A stretch of 64,000 bases of DNA. It comes from Phoronis australis (lineage: Eukaryota; Phoronida; Phoronidae). Positions 50,569-62,755 of the stretch are shown one piece after another (the first letter of the stretch is position 1; each line of letters begins with the position of its first letter). A model generated the notes under the pieces. That model had not been told where the DNA came from, did not search any database, and saw only the letters and a list, made by a program, of their open reading frames with translations. Both the position numbers and the translations under genes were made by a program. The stretch spans positions 122,001 through 186,000 of the forward strand of contig NMRA01000245.1 in NCBI GenBank assembly GCA_002633005.1. Direction: 5' to 3'.

Positions 50569-50775
50569 CTTTGTGGTGTCGTTGTAACTCTTGATGACAG
50601 CTGTGTACCACTGTGTGGTCCCCTCGGCCCGGTACACCTGTACCCTCTCCCCCACCAGTACGGAGGGTGTGGTCAACAGGATACTCTGACCGTCCTGGTA
50701 CTCTGTCCACTCGTGAATGGCGTCCCGCACCTCGGGCAGATCCTTGGCTGGCCCAGGGAGACCAGCTATGTCGTC
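50569..50775 (-). CDS. KDM3 (JMJD1C-like): KDM3/JMJD1C-like, third visible exon (second Tudor-like module)
   Basis: This exon has 207 bases and 69 residues, phase 0 to phase 0, with acceptor tttgtttcag and donor gtaatg. It starts DDIAGLPGPAKDLPEV, the counterpart of the family's 'QDDID.L...L+DNP.L' stretch. Its core VQVYRAEGTTQWYTAVI is the most recognisable sequence in the gene. Proteins of the JMJD1C/KDM3 group carry 'V+VYR..+TTQWYTAVI' here, in a predicted Tudor-like fold. The exon ends SYNDTTK and runs in frame into the next exon. GC content is visibly higher than in the flanking introns. Open frames on the opposite strand over this exon are shadows. Confidence 0.97.
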
Positions 50776-52731
50776 CTGAAACAAAGAGGCACGTGCACGT
50801 CACAGCTGGGAAAAAATAAAATAGATGCACTCATCACCTCATTGTTCATCAGAGCCTTCTGATGCTGCATACGATAATTATCCCTAACTTATATTACGTC
50901 AGTTTGAAAAAAATAATAGAAGACATATATCCGAGAAGTGGCATAATATAAGACGAAAATGCAAGATATGTTAAATTTACTAACTAACGAATATGAATTA
51001 TCAGCGTTGTGTTTGCTAGCATGCCCGTTATTAGCATTCGTTATCTGGTATAATTAACGACATATTTCATTACTCAAGTATCTCACTGCTCCACCTATAT
51101 TGTATTTTTAAAAACATCATGGGGAGACAGAGGAGGAGACAAGGAGATCAACAGAGAGATCGAAAAGGACAAGACAAAATGAGAGAAAGGCGAGATTAAA
51201 CCAGTACGTAAGGTCATGAAAACTACTAGATCGAAAGATAAGAAGTCCCAGTCCCATTTAAAACTACCATATGTAGATCGTTTGTTGGTTTCAATGCCAA
51301 GAAGCCAAAACCCTGAGGGACTGGTAATAAATTTCTAGAAACAGACCACCGTATGCTGAAGTACTAAACCACAGAAACTGCATGTTACTAATTCAATGAA
51401 CTGCAAACGGCATCTAAAATGGTCGACAAAAAGAAACCCAAAATGTCGTACAGCTTGTTGCAGAAACTGCAGATCAGGGGTTAGTAACCTAGGTAATGAA
51501 GGAGCAGAGATGACTTGAGATTATTTCATCAAGTTAAGTAAGGCCCAGCAGGCGATGTGCCCGACAGGCGATGCGATGCGGGTGAGGCCAATTGCGCAAG
51601 CAGCAGTATTACAAACTGTGAAAACATGAGTGAAACACAGCCACCAGCAAGTAGCATACAATGTTATGCTGGTGGGAAGCCAGTGTACTATACCACTTTC
51701 TATGTGAACCACATGCACTGCTGCAGGCAATCTACATCAAAAGACTCGTACACGGCCAATCACAATGAGGTCAGTTTCAAGACATGAGCAGGTCGTGGTC
51801 GCGTGGGATTTGCTGTCGGGGACAGTCGCGACTGAAGTGGCGAAAGTAGTTAATGAAATTGTGCCTTCGCGTAGAAATTCGGGGTCACAGTGCAGTTCTA
51901 GAAATGGATCTGGCGTCGCGTGTCTATGAGCTAAGACAGAGATAGCCCCACGGCAAGCTTAGCCACAAGGCAAAACACGTTATGATCAGAGTCACTCACT
52001 AACTAATCTACAAGCAGACATTCCCTCAGCGAAATCCTGAATTGACATCTATCATTTGATCAAATTCTGGAAAGGGTTATCAAAACTGCTCATTGAACTT
52101 TTGGGAAGCACCGGGTAACATTTTTTGATGTAACCAGCTCGCCACTCATTTACAAAGGACTGCAGAATGCAGTTCAACATGTTCAAAACAGCTAGCATGC
52201 AGTCCCTAAGTAAGGGTATTACGTTACATACCTCCACCAGAGGCTATGGAAAACCTTTTTATTGACAAACTTAATATTGCTAAAACGTTTTAATGAAGTG
52301 GAACGCCAGCTGTCGAATTGTCACACGAAATGGCATTAACCGTGAGTATTTACAATAAGCGACATCATTCCGCACGTGCAGCTGGCTGCTATTTCGTTTT
52401 CCATGGAAACTGCCATATCCTGCTTGGGTATGAGACAGGTTAGAGGTTCCCAGGTCAAACGCTTTCACGTGACAAATTTAAATTGTTTTGATTGAAGATG
52501 AAAACATTATTTATCCTTTTAACTTAAATGTTCCAGCTGAAACGTTTTAAAATGCTCGTGTGAATTGACCCGATAGGTAGTTATAGTCCATATTTAGAAA
52601 CAATGAAACATTTTAATTTTAGTTAATTCTACTCATCTTTTGTGGAAAATAAAATAAATTACAATTGTCCATATTGTGTTGTAAATTGGTGAGATTTTAC
52701 TGTGTGATTGCCTTAGTAACTGGCTGCCTAC
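50776..52731 (-). other. Intron of the KDM3-like gene (2.0 kb)
   Basis: Phase-0 GT-AG intron between the second and third visible exons. No repeat or coding feature was recognised; a purine-rich run (gagagatcgaaaagg type) lies at 51.12-51.21 kb. Confidence 0.9.
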
Positions 52732-52848
52732 CTTGAACGGCCTAGTGTCTGCCTGGTCCACGTACTCTAGCTTAGCATCATGAAGGCACTCAACAGGCTG
52801 GTGTTTACTGCAGTTCAGCCCCACCTGGTCTACCAAAGCTGTGTAGTT
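52732..52848 (-). CDS. KDM3 (JMJD1C-like): KDM3/JMJD1C-like, second visible exon
   Basis: This exon has 117 bases and 39 residues, phase 0 to phase 0. The acceptor is ctttccgcag and the donor is gtaggc. The peptide begins NYTALVDQVGL and ends DQADTRPFK. Joined to the previous exon it reads WPAL-NYTALVDQVGL, which matches the family pattern 'WPALT+..LV+..G'. It continues with 'VECLHDAKLEYVD', equivalent to the family's 'VEFL.D..L.FL'. The preserved junction and the lack of any phase conflict show that this exon belongs to the same transcript, 5.26 kb downstream in the gene. The function is presumably structural, linking the two N-terminal barrel modules. Confidence 0.94.
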
Positions 52849-52928
52849 CTGCGGAAAGAGGAAACAACGACTCTGTTAATCACTGTACAGACTTTTGACA
52901 TCACAGAGACTAGTAACTATAAATAAAT

Positions 52929-53075
52929 AAAGTGCTGTAATGGTAAAATCAGAGGTAAGTAGCCGCCGAAAGCCCACCGTATCACCTTGAGCATTGAACG
53001 TAACATACGGTGCGTAGGCGCTACATTCAAATGTTAAAAGGTGGATGACTGCGCCTACGCCCCACTAAGGCACTG
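52929..53075. repeat. Dispersed repeat, copy 2 (pair with 6156-6330)
   Basis: Same orientation and order of shared words as the copy at 6.2 kb (gtaatggtaaaat, gccgaaagcccacc, tatcaccttgagca, gcgtaggcgct, ctacgcccca). The inner reverse-complement pair gcgtaggcgct/gcgcctacgc in this copy could form a hairpin. Confidence 0.6.
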
Positions 53076-55911
53076 CTGTAAGAACTTCAAAAGCACTGCG
53101 AATACTGACAGCGGCGATTCAGTCAAACAAAAGCAATTCAGTGAAAGCTATCAGGCGTGTATTCTGTAGATACAAGAGCCTCATACACGTTGACGTGCGT
53201 CACAAGTGAAACACGTGACCAAACTATGAACCTTTTTTAATCAATTCATCCCTAGCTACTTAGGTTATGCAGGACCCTAAAAATGGTCAAAAATGGCTAA
53301 CTTCTGAACACCGTACCTCAAAGATGGCCGATTTGGTTTCACATGAAGATAGGGTGGTCACGCAACAATCTTCAAAATATTGTTAGGTATCATTATCTAA
53401 TTATTCCACTTTTGTACGAGTGGGTATCAAAAAATGTAAAAAGAAACTCAAAAGTTCCATTAAACGGAGACGCAATGATAACTAGGTTAAGTGGAACAGC
53501 GTTTTAAAGATTTCATCTCGAACATTTCGATCAAACGAAATTTGGTCATTCCTATGGATATCATTGTTTGGCAACAAATGTACTCTGTTTACTAAAAAAA
53601 CATGGTCACGTGAGTTAGTGGGCGCAAATAATGAAAACAACAAGTTCTACCTTCAGAAAATACACATTTTTTTAAATCTATACACTGTGTACAAATGTGG
53701 TCAAATACACTGACTTATTTGTCAATAAGATACTACATGTCCCAAACAAATTGCCAACCACACAAGTGTTTCTGGAGTTCACAAGATTTAGACTACGATG
53801 ACCTTCACTTAAACTGTAACATTGAACAATGCAAAGATACAAATACTTTAAGAAACAATTTTAGCTATGTAAACAACTGCAAAGAATTCATTTCACAAAT
53901 CTGACAAAAGATGGCAGCACATATCAGTGAAGCTGCCGTGACCTACATTTGACATGATTAGCACTGAATGTGTATAAGAAGTGCAATTGTGTAGAGTCAG
54001 TGACCTTAAAACAATAACAATAACTTTGTGTGTTTGTTAACAGCTGACCTGCCTGGGTGATATTTATACAGCAAACTGACTGAGGCATATCTGACAGACC
54101 TGTTTTAATGATCCATGAGATCAGAGCTTGTGAGAACTCAGCAAGACAAACAACAGATCAGAATAGATTGTGTAAACAAACATATCCCACACACCTCACA
54201 GTCACATGTATGCAGTAGTCCAAAAAGCTGCTAAATCCATCAAATTAACTAAAACCAACATGCCTACAGATGCAGGCATGCTATTCCACAAAGGAAATTA
54301 GTTACAAGTCAAAATGTTTATCTCAAGGACAGTTACCGATGACCCAGTAAAGTACATTAGAACAATTGACCTAAACACATGCTTGAGTAAATGTGAAACC
54401 TGTGACACAATTTGCAAAAACTATAACGGATACCAGCAAAACCAGTTTGTATTTCGAACGAGTTCTGTTAACACACAATAGGTGTCAGGAGCTACATCTG
54501 TCATTTGGGAGCCTTAACCTCCAGGTTAAGACACCATTAAAAAGAACTCTGGTCCACAAAGCCGTAGCAACGGAAATGACCCTTAACTTTCACCGGTGAA
54601 GGAATCGAATTAATGTTGCACTGTTAGAAAAGTGTACTAAGTTGTGTAAAAGTTGCGGCCAAACTTAAAATATGGCAACTTTCAGTGACGGCCACTTGGC
54701 TTCGTAAGCAATGACAATAGAGAATTGATCAGCCAAATCTCAAACAGATAATGACTAATAATAAAAACAAATAAAAGAGACAAGTCCTAGCTGTTTGCCA
54801 CCAACACAGCAACACGCAAGGGTACACACATACACAAACACAGGGCGTTGATAATGAATGTGCAACAAGACCAGCAGGTCAGCCCGATTGCAAACAGGTG
54901 TGTAAACTATATCACCTGTCAACTACCTGCAGCGTTTTTTTTATAAATAGGGCAAAAAGTGGGATGGAAGACAGATAAACAAGTAACATGAACGCCACAT
55001 GATAGAGAGCAATGTCACGTACAGGCTGTTTGACTGGAGATGTGAGAAATCTCAACACTTAATGAAGGCACGTCTGAACACTGGCTCAGCTACACAGGTA
55101 CATGTGAAGAAAAGTAATTAATTTGCAATTCACTCTTATAAAAAATCAGGCTGCTTCAAAAGCGCGGTTTAGAAGTTAACTGTGACACGGCACAAACTGA
55201 CACGGCACAAGATGATCCTTGTCAAGCAACACAGTTCTTAAACAGTGACATGGCAGAAATAGTAGACAACAACTTGAAGTTCGCCGACTCAAGGTTGCAA
55301 ACGGCAAGTGTCGTAGTTTGTGCTAAGGAAGTGAAAATTATGCAAGTTTTTGCACATTTAGAGGCAGGAAACCAAGTTAATCTGCAACGATTGAAATAAA
55401 CGGGTAAAACACAAAGGAATTAAGGTGCGGATGTGGCGCGAAAATGGTCAACCGAATAAACGCCACAGCACAAGCACAATCAATGTGATTGCATCCGCCT
55501 TTCTTCATGGAACGAGATGACTAGCACAACTTCCGCAACTTCATAAGCCAGTAGCAATATTGACACGGCAACGACAGTATGTTCTATGTCAGCTTGCAAG
55601 GTAAAACAGATGCTGACAATACGTTAATAACACTTGCGCTAATAGTGCCAGTGATATTTCAATAACATTTGGATATTGCATTCATTCATTCTAAGAGCAA
55701 ATCATAGAGAAGATCAGACATAAACGTGATATAATGATTGATATGAACACTTTTAAGTACTGTGTTACAACAGTGATTGCTGGTTGAGACATAACAAACA
55801 CATCTCCACCTCCACTATTTCCCTCAGCTGTCAATTATATAACATATTTCTCATCAAGCCTACTCACAAGTAGAACACAGTTGACCATATAATTAATTAA
55901 GATGTTAGCAA

Positions 55912-56250
55912 TTAGGAAAAAACAAAATGGTTGCTATTCAAATATCTGACTGCAGGATTAATTCCCGTTTTCCGCACTCCCGCTCTTTTTGACTGTGAGG
56001 TAAGATTATATTGATTGTACAACGATGGCGCTCTGTGCACGATGGGCTTCACCATCTTTTGTCCTTCAGAACCGCCGGGAAGGGGTGAAATGTGACATCC
56101 CACATCCATGGATATTTATCCGGCTTATCCCACTTCCTTGAATTGGCATTGCAGCCCACGGTACAGCAGTAATACTTTCCCGGCATGACTTAAATATGAT
56201 TCATATAAAATATAAAGTATTCGGACAACAGATGCTAACAAGTGAATCTC
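55912..56250 (-). pseudogene. THAP-zinc-finger-like coding relic, copy 2
   Basis: An ATG near 56188 on the minus strand starts PGKYYCCTVGCNANSRKWD and continues PDKYPWMWDVTFHPFPAVLK, then DKRW and a stop. The C-x4-C (or CC-x3-C) start, the FHPFP motif and the Lys-Arg-Trp are the features expected of the first half of a THAP domain. A second frame further on reads SQSKRAGVRKTGINPAVRYL followed by NSNHF, reminiscent of the domain's C-terminal half with its His-Phe. The two halves are out of frame, so this is a broken copy. Homology with copy 1 includes sequence upstream of the ATG. Confidence 0.55.
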
Positions 56251-56406
56251 CATTAGAGCGAAAACGAGGCTGGTGACCTGCCTGTTGTATCTGAAGGTGT
56301 GCTGCTATTTCATACCTCATGGCATGGGAGAGCGATCAATGCGGAAGGTGAGAACTGTTCAGTCAAAAGGCTCTAATATTCTCAGTCCCAATTCAAAATT
56401 CACCTA

Positions 56407-56763
56407 CGGTAAAAATTCTCCAGTTTGGGACAGCCTCTAAAGTTTGGGACACAGAAATTCATAGTAAAATTGAATTTTATAGATTCTACAGACTGGGACA
56501 CGGTCGATTTTGGTGTTCATCATATTTCCATCTTTTATATCGACAGAGTCTGAAAATAGACTTAGCAGTTCATAAAATCATTGAGAATAGCTGCCAACGC
56601 AACCTTTTCCTACAACCTAATGGAGATTAGTGATCATTTGTTGATGATCGTAACTCTTGAATTTGGGACGACCAATATTGCTTATTTCTAAAATTTGGTA
56701 CATGCTATGACCTCGAGCAAAACAACTAACTTTTCATTGTTCCAAACTGGAGAAATTTTACCA
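56407..56763. mobile_element. TA-flanked inverted-repeat element (357 bp)
   Basis: The ends cggtaaaaattctccagtttggga and (reverse complement) tggtaaaatttctccagtttggaa are near-perfect inverted repeats of about 24 bases. TA lies on both sides, as for Tc1/mariner-type insertion. No transposase frame is present. The motif ttgggac recurs inside (agtttgggacagcc, agtttgggacacag, agactgggacacgg). Confidence 0.82.
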
Positions 56764-58106
56764 TAAGCATAATGTAACAGTATCATTAACTATTAAATAA
56801 CAGAAATTATTTCTCAAGTAGGTTATAACAAGTCAAGCCAGTCAACTGAGTGAACCATCAGAGTCTTCACCTAGGAACACAAAGTGAGTTACAAACCAGA
56901 TAACTCCAGACACACTGCATGCAAAACACATTCAACAATCATTCCATTTTAACCAAATATTGACCTTGTAAAGAACTGTTTAAAATACACATCCAAACAC
57001 AGTGATGTACAAGTACAACATGGCAAAAACTACGGTGAACTTTTCTTAAATCTGAACAAAAATAATGGCCAAAGTTGTCATTTTGTGACTTTACAAATGC
57101 TCCTTGCATTGCCAAAAATGTTCAGAATTTCATTATGTGTTTGTTGGTGACAGCTGTACTGCAATATTTGAAGTTCTCAAGTAGTCAAGTACAATTGTCT
57201 TCTTGTTTATTCTTACTGAAAATTTTGATAAAGTAAAATATTACTGTTCTACCATATTGCTTTAAGTAAAAAAAAACTTGTATTGTATTTTAGAAGAGCA
57301 GGTGAATCCTTATCAGTGAAAAAAAACCCGGAACGATAAGAAAACTTGAAACAAAGAAGTCTGATTGCTTACACCTTATCAAAGCTGAGCCCAAGGTGAT
57401 GACCTCATCAACTTGGTAAGAGCATAATTGTGTTAAAGGATACAAAAACAACCTCAGGCAAACATTGTAAAGGTGTGAAAAGCTTGTAACGAAACATTCA
57501 CCCTAAGACTGGGGTGCTGGGACAAATTGCTCTCGAACAAGGTGCGTAGGTTGAAATTTAGTAACACCATATCAAGCAGCCCGTTTACCGTGACCAAAAT
57601 GTTGCTTAATCAACTACAGTAAGCTGTTCTAAGGTAACCAACCCCTCCTAGGTTCACGCAGGTGGCCAAATTGATGCAGTTTCACAGCCTACAAAAAGCT
57701 AACGTTTTAGCCAGACAGACCAGTAGTCTGTGAAGGAGTAATTTTTGCCAGCAGAGCCACTTTTAAGCAAAACTGATGTCGAAATACAAACAAGTTGACC
57801 CTCTGCCATAAATTACCACATGTGATGAGAAAGCAAACACCTCTTACCCTTGTGCATTAGTGTACTATGAACTAAGGGGCCGCACTACAAAAGTGATAGC
57901 ACAAACTACAGCAGTTTTGTGGTAACACAAACTTCCAGCAAAGTTCTAACAAAAAGACCCCGATGTGAACCGGGTAATAGAGTGGACAACATACAACACC
58001 ATGTCTTTCAGTTTTCTCCACAATTTTTCATTTTCAACCATACTTGACAAAAAATACATCATAGGTGCCCCTTCCCCCTACTCAACAATGCCCTACACCT
58101 ACTCAC

Positions 58107-58262
58107 CAAAGCAGGCCACCAGATTTTTTGAGCCTTCGCCTTGTACGGGTTGTTGCGCTGTATCCACACGAGGGAGCTCTCGACCAGGAAGACAGTGAAT
58201 ATGTCGTAGATACGTATCCACTCTCGCCGCTGCCAATCACGGTCGTCAAACTCTACCAACAC
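58107..58262 (-). CDS. KDM3 (JMJD1C-like): KDM3/JMJD1C-like, first visible exon (N-terminal Tudor/PWWP-like module)
   Basis: This 156-base exon encodes 52 residues, in phase 0 at both ends. It opens after a clean acceptor (tctattacag) and closes at a strong donor (gtgagt). The peptide starts VLVEFDDRDWQRREWIRIYD and ends in KIWWPAL. From family knowledge, vertebrate JMJD1C, KDM3A and KDM3B share a near-identical block at the N terminus: an acidic 'VEFDD..W..REW.+VYE' strand, then 'FLVE..L.WA.R', then 'WPAL'. This region is predicted to fold as a small Tudor/PWWP-like barrel and is separate from the catalytic domain. The protein acts in the nucleus on chromatin. No start codon lies in the exon frame before the acceptor that would make a first exon, so at least one exon encoding the extreme N terminus is missing. 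Exon call certain; the paralogue name is an inference. Confidence 0.95.
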
Positions 58263-58477
58263 CTGTAATAGATACGAGGATATAAGACACATGACAATCA
58301 CGGGGGAGTCATGCAAACGTCAGACTCTAACCAACCAATGGTTCCTGGTAACATAATAACTATGACAGACAAAGCCCTGAAGGAGGCAATTGTAAAAAAT
58401 TTAGAACAGAATATGGCAGATGAAAGAAATTCTCATTTTTCATTTTTTCATATAAAATATGTAGCATCAAAATGTGA

Positions 58478-58727
58478 GTTACACCATCAGTACACAGTCA
58501 ACCACACCGGCAGTGTCTGCCAGACAACAAGTTACACCATCAGTACACAGTCAACCACACCAGCAGTGTCTGTCAGGCAACATGTTACACCATCAGTACA
58601 CAGTCAACCACACCAGCAGTGTCTGTCAGACAACATGTTACACCATCAGTAAACAGTCAACCACACCAGCAGTGTCTGTCAGACAACACATTACACCATC
58701 AGTACACAGTCAACCACACCAGCAGTG
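58478..58727. repeat. 53-bp minisatellite, about 4.7 copies
   Basis: Units begin at 58478, 58531, 58584, 58637 and 58690 with gttacaccatcagtacacag, continuing tcaaccacaccagcagtgtc. The open plus-strand frames (about 100-113 codons) merely cycle through the unit in three frames. Confidence 0.97.
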
Positions 58728-59405
58728 CACTCAAGGAGTAAGTTACATCCACCAACCACCTACCGCATTCAATTACATTTAAAAGCAAACCCATGCCTAC
58801 TGAAGTTGAAGTAAATTGATGGAACTTAAAACTAAATTACTAGACTAAACATACCGCTTAATACTCAGTAATACCATTCCTAATTATAATCACCTAGCAC
58901 AACACCATCTATCATAGCTCCTTACTTCAAAACATTGTGAAGCATATCTGGTCAACACAACCCCTCCTCCGATCATTACAACCCAATAACTTAAGAAAGC
59001 CACTTTGAACATAATGTCGATCATTTCAGGCTAAAACTGATTATAAATTTGTTTAATGGCACTCAAAACAACCAACAAAATTAAATCATAGTGATCAATG
59101 TTTCTGCACTTTGCTGTTACTACACAACACGCAGTTCCGCCATAGTTCCATAAATTGCAAAAAATCCTACAACAGTCAATCAACCTATTATCTTTGCACT
59201 AGTATCAGATTTTACAACGAGAAACAGTCAGAAATATTACTTAATCCAATTTCACAATCAAGGGTATTCCCACCACACAGTTGCCATTCTCTTTTGAAAT
59301 GGTTGAAACCTCCAACTGTGTAATCACCATGTTTCATTTTCAAGGGAAATCCTGAGCAATGAATACCAAGTGCTGAGTACATAACATAAACACACTATAA
59401 ACTTA

Positions 59406-59780
59406 ATGGGAATCTCCCAAAATAGGCCAAAGGGCGAATATTTGGAAAACCACCATTCAAAAAGGCCAAATGAAATTGAATAGTCACCCGGGCGTATTTT
59501 TGGAATAGGGTGCACATTTTCGAAAAAGAGGGTGTATTTTCAGAACCTGTGTTATTAAAACTGTCCTTCACACTGTATTCATATGGTTGGTTACCAACTA
59601 AATCACAACTATCTCGTTAAATGAAAGTCATTTGAGTGAAATCTCCATCTAAAATATAATGAAATATTTACACCAAAACATATTGCATATGTATTTTAGA
59701 ACAATCCATCAGATCTTCAAGACATGCAAAATACACCCATAAGCGTACTTTTGAGTGGGCCTACTTTCGGAAATTCCCAG
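59406..59780. mobile_element. TA-flanked inverted-repeat element (375 bp)
   Basis: The left end atgggaatctcccaaaataggcc and the right end in reverse complement ctgggaatttccgaaagtaggcc match at 19 of 23 bases and are flanked by TA. The interior carries repeated gggcgtatttttgg or gggtgtattttc phrases. No coding frame. Confidence 0.7.
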
Positions 59781-60138
59781 TAAAACATAGCAGTCAAAGA
59801 GTATGTGCTGCATATCACAAAAGTAATCAGAGACAAAATAACATGACAGTTAATTCTGTTAAGAGCAAGACTGACTAGTAATCACTATCATGGGGACAAC
59901 ATTCTTATTGCACAATGGTTTGCCTCATCACTAACAAATATTATCAATTACCCTTCATTACCAGTCATGAGGGGAACGCTGACTATGAATTCGGCTCTGG
60001 GTCACTTTGTCTCGATATTTTGGCACGCACTCTACTCATCAATGTGTCCAAGGTCAATTCAAAAACATCAAATTACATCAACAGAACAACAAAATCAAAG
60101 TTCTTGAGAAAAACACTGCCTAACCACGATTGGGCACT

Positions 60139-60235
60139 TTTACCACGGACAATTTTTAGTCCCAAGTGATGAAAGAGCACGACCCTGTTTCTATGTGTTG
60201 ATTTTTCAGTCGCACTAAAAATTGTCCGTGGTAAA
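60139..60235. repeat. Perfect 22-bp inverted repeat with 53-base spacer
   Basis: The left arm tttaccacggacaatttttagt (60139-60160, given here as two joined words of 11) and its exact reverse complement at 60214-60235 flank 53 bases. It could be a very small inverted-repeat transposon or a transcribed hairpin; no flanking target duplication is evident. Confidence 0.85.
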
Positions 60236-62599
60236 CATAGCAAGAGTGCATGAGCGTGGAAGGAGTTCTAATTTTGTGGTAAAGATTTTAGAATGTGGTA
60301 AGTTTCAGCACGTGCGTGCGTGGTAAGTGGTTTCAGCCTCCTGAGGCAGGAGAGCTCTGTAACTAGCCCATTTATATTCCTGTTACCACGGTAACCATGA
60401 TATTCATGAGGGCCTGACAACCTCCATTCACGCTAGAACACTTAATCATTCATTAAACATGTTAGCCCCTTGTTTTCCCTTTGCGGCACATGGCTGATGG
60501 ACTCTTTTTCAAAGACAACTAAAGCTGGGAGTTCATTCGCACAACAAACCCAACTAACTTTCTGGACTGGAAAAGGACAAACAGACATGATTCTATTTCA
60601 TATACAGTACTTCCTGTAGTGTCTAGACAAGAACTGAAAGAGGAAGTCATAATAATGTGTGTAACACTGCTGCACTACCGGTGGTGTCTTTTGATGTGTT
60701 CAGTACAAAGGCAACATTAAATTTACCCGCTGTGGTCAGCTGGAAAAAGGGGGAAAAGTATTCACCTGCAGCAAAATTGCGTAAACTAACACATCTGTGA
60801 AACGTGATCTATTCATTTTTCAGGGAACCACCACACACTGAGTTCTGTCATTATTCACATCCAACTGAATTACTGACCCACCAATGTATTTTTTCACTCT
60901 TCAACACTGCATAGCAGACTCCCATGTAGGATGGCTATCACTAAACTGTAAAATAAGATTAATGACCAGCAGGACTGCACCCATTGTATGATATGCCCTT
61001 CACATAGCCTAGTGTTACACACATGATTGCAGACACAGTTCAGCATGAAGCCAGGTGCAGGTGCCAGTTAACAATCTTGCACACCTGGGCACTCACGAGT
61101 TCTCACTGCAGACACAGCCATGGCTCAATGCTAAGCACACCGTCAACTTGCCAAATTTGACCTAGCAAAATTCCCAGGTCGACAAACCAGAACTGGGCAC
61201 CAAGTCTTACAGGAATGAAATAAACGACATACTTGTGTGAAAAACCAGCAAATTCAGCAAATGTCACCGTGACTCGAACGAAAATTTAGGAGTATTTCAT
61301 GTGCTCAGTGAGGACCAATTTTCCCCTCTTGCACCCATAATTACATGCTCATCTCCTTGTGTGTTTACTAGGTCGCCAAACAAAATCTCAGATTGCATTG
61401 ACAGTCTGCAGGTCGCCAAATCGAGCTCTGACAGGTGACTTTTTCAGGCAATCATACAAGTTTCTGCATTGAGTGACCACAGACGTAATTAGGTCCCCTC
61501 CCATCTGACAGACAGCTTAAGTGGTCCCTACTCCTACACTGAACCAGTCTTTGCTTGAGAGAGACAATGTGGTGAGGTTAAGCATACCTGCTTCTTTCAC
61601 CAGGTATATAATTGAACAATAAATTAATTAAATAATAAAGGCACTGAAAATGACAGGAACAATGAACGTACTGTAACAGTGGTTCAGAATCCCAGCAGAG
61701 ATTTACTGGGTTATCAAGTAAAATCTTGCATTTTTCAAGATATCTGATGAACTCTACCCTGTACTCTTGCCCCATGAACCACAACACCACAACACACAAA
61801 ATCCAGTGGACTGAATTAAATCAAGTCATCCATCTCTCATCTTTATAATTTTGTGCTCAGAGTAAACACAAAATGCAAAGAGATGTTACAATGCAACAGG
61901 TCAGCAACTCATTGTCCACTGAGTTCAACAACCTTAGACAAAAGTTGTGACAACTGAACCAGAAACTTAGGTGAATGCCAGAAAGAAATCATCTTTTCCA
62001 AACTAGTGTACTTAACTGGACTAATGCCTTTGTCCGATATAATGGCCATTCCCCAAACTTACTTCTTGAACACCCATATCTGACATAACCCCCACCCCCA
62101 ATTTATACGAAAAAGACCTTGAAATTGCCAGTGTCACGTAATTTTAGCTTCCAAAATGTACGAAACTAGTTTACCTGATTACATTGCGCTGAGAATTCAT
62201 CTGACTAGCAACTGAAGTAATTGTAGCTACCTGGGCATTAAGCCGATCAACTGCTCTGGTAAGCGACCACTTCTCAAAAAAGTGTTTTTTAGTGCCGACA
62301 CAAGGCTTAACACCCACCAGATTATTGAATTTCCCAATTTCTAAGCTCAGTGGGGGATGACCAGAATGAATAGGATGAGTCATCCAAAACAGGAGGTCGC
62401 GACCTGGATACTTGGTACCCATGCATGTTTCAAGACAGTGTTATGCTGCTGGCTCTGCGGCAACACTGCAGAAAAAAACCCTGAAGAAGAGATCCAAACC
62501 AAATTCTTTAAGGTGCAAGAGAGGTGCATTTGAATTGGGGTTGACAACCATTAAATGAAAATGTGTCAGAAAGTGGCATGTGGCGAAATTTATGACAAA

Positions 62600-62636
62600 T
62601 GAAGATAATGATGGTGATGATGATGATGACGAATGG
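62600..62636. repeat. GAT/GATGGT-rich microsatellite
   Basis: Imperfect gat trinucleotide run (gataatgatggtgatgatgatgatgacgaatgg), which creates Met-rich or Ser/Ile-rich chance frames. Confidence 0.9.
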
Positions 62637-62755
62637 TGACAAAAAAAAACAGTTATTAGAAACACAGCCTTGTATTGTAACATTTGGCAAATATAAGTAT
62701 AAAAAGGCAATGACGATATTAATTACGATGTTAATGATGATGAAAATGTTGAATA

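Larger units (their letters stand above)
52849..58106 (-). other. Intron of the KDM3-like gene (5.3 kb)
   Basis: Phase-0 GT-AG intron between the first and second visible exons. It contains a dispersed repeat at 52.93-53.08 kb, a THAP-like relic near 56.1 kb and an inverted-repeat element at 56407-56763. The rest is A/T-rich and unremarkable. Confidence 0.9.

Noticed and set aside
50613-50819. Plus-strand open frames over 50473-50862
   Set aside because: Antisense shadows of the exon carrying VYRAEGTTQWYTAVI.
58478-58727. Regular repeats considered as a CRISPR array
   Set aside because: The whole 53-bp unit is repeated without unique spacers, and the host is an animal genome.
58311-58782. 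Plus-strand open frames of 102-113 codons
   Set aside because: They read through a 53-bp minisatellite in several frames; no sign of selection on one frame.
62171-62422. 83-codon minus-strand open frame (MGTKYPGRDLLFWMTHPI...)
   Set aside because: Considered as the missing first exon of the KDM3-like gene, but it lacks the expected motifs; possible transposon fragment without support.
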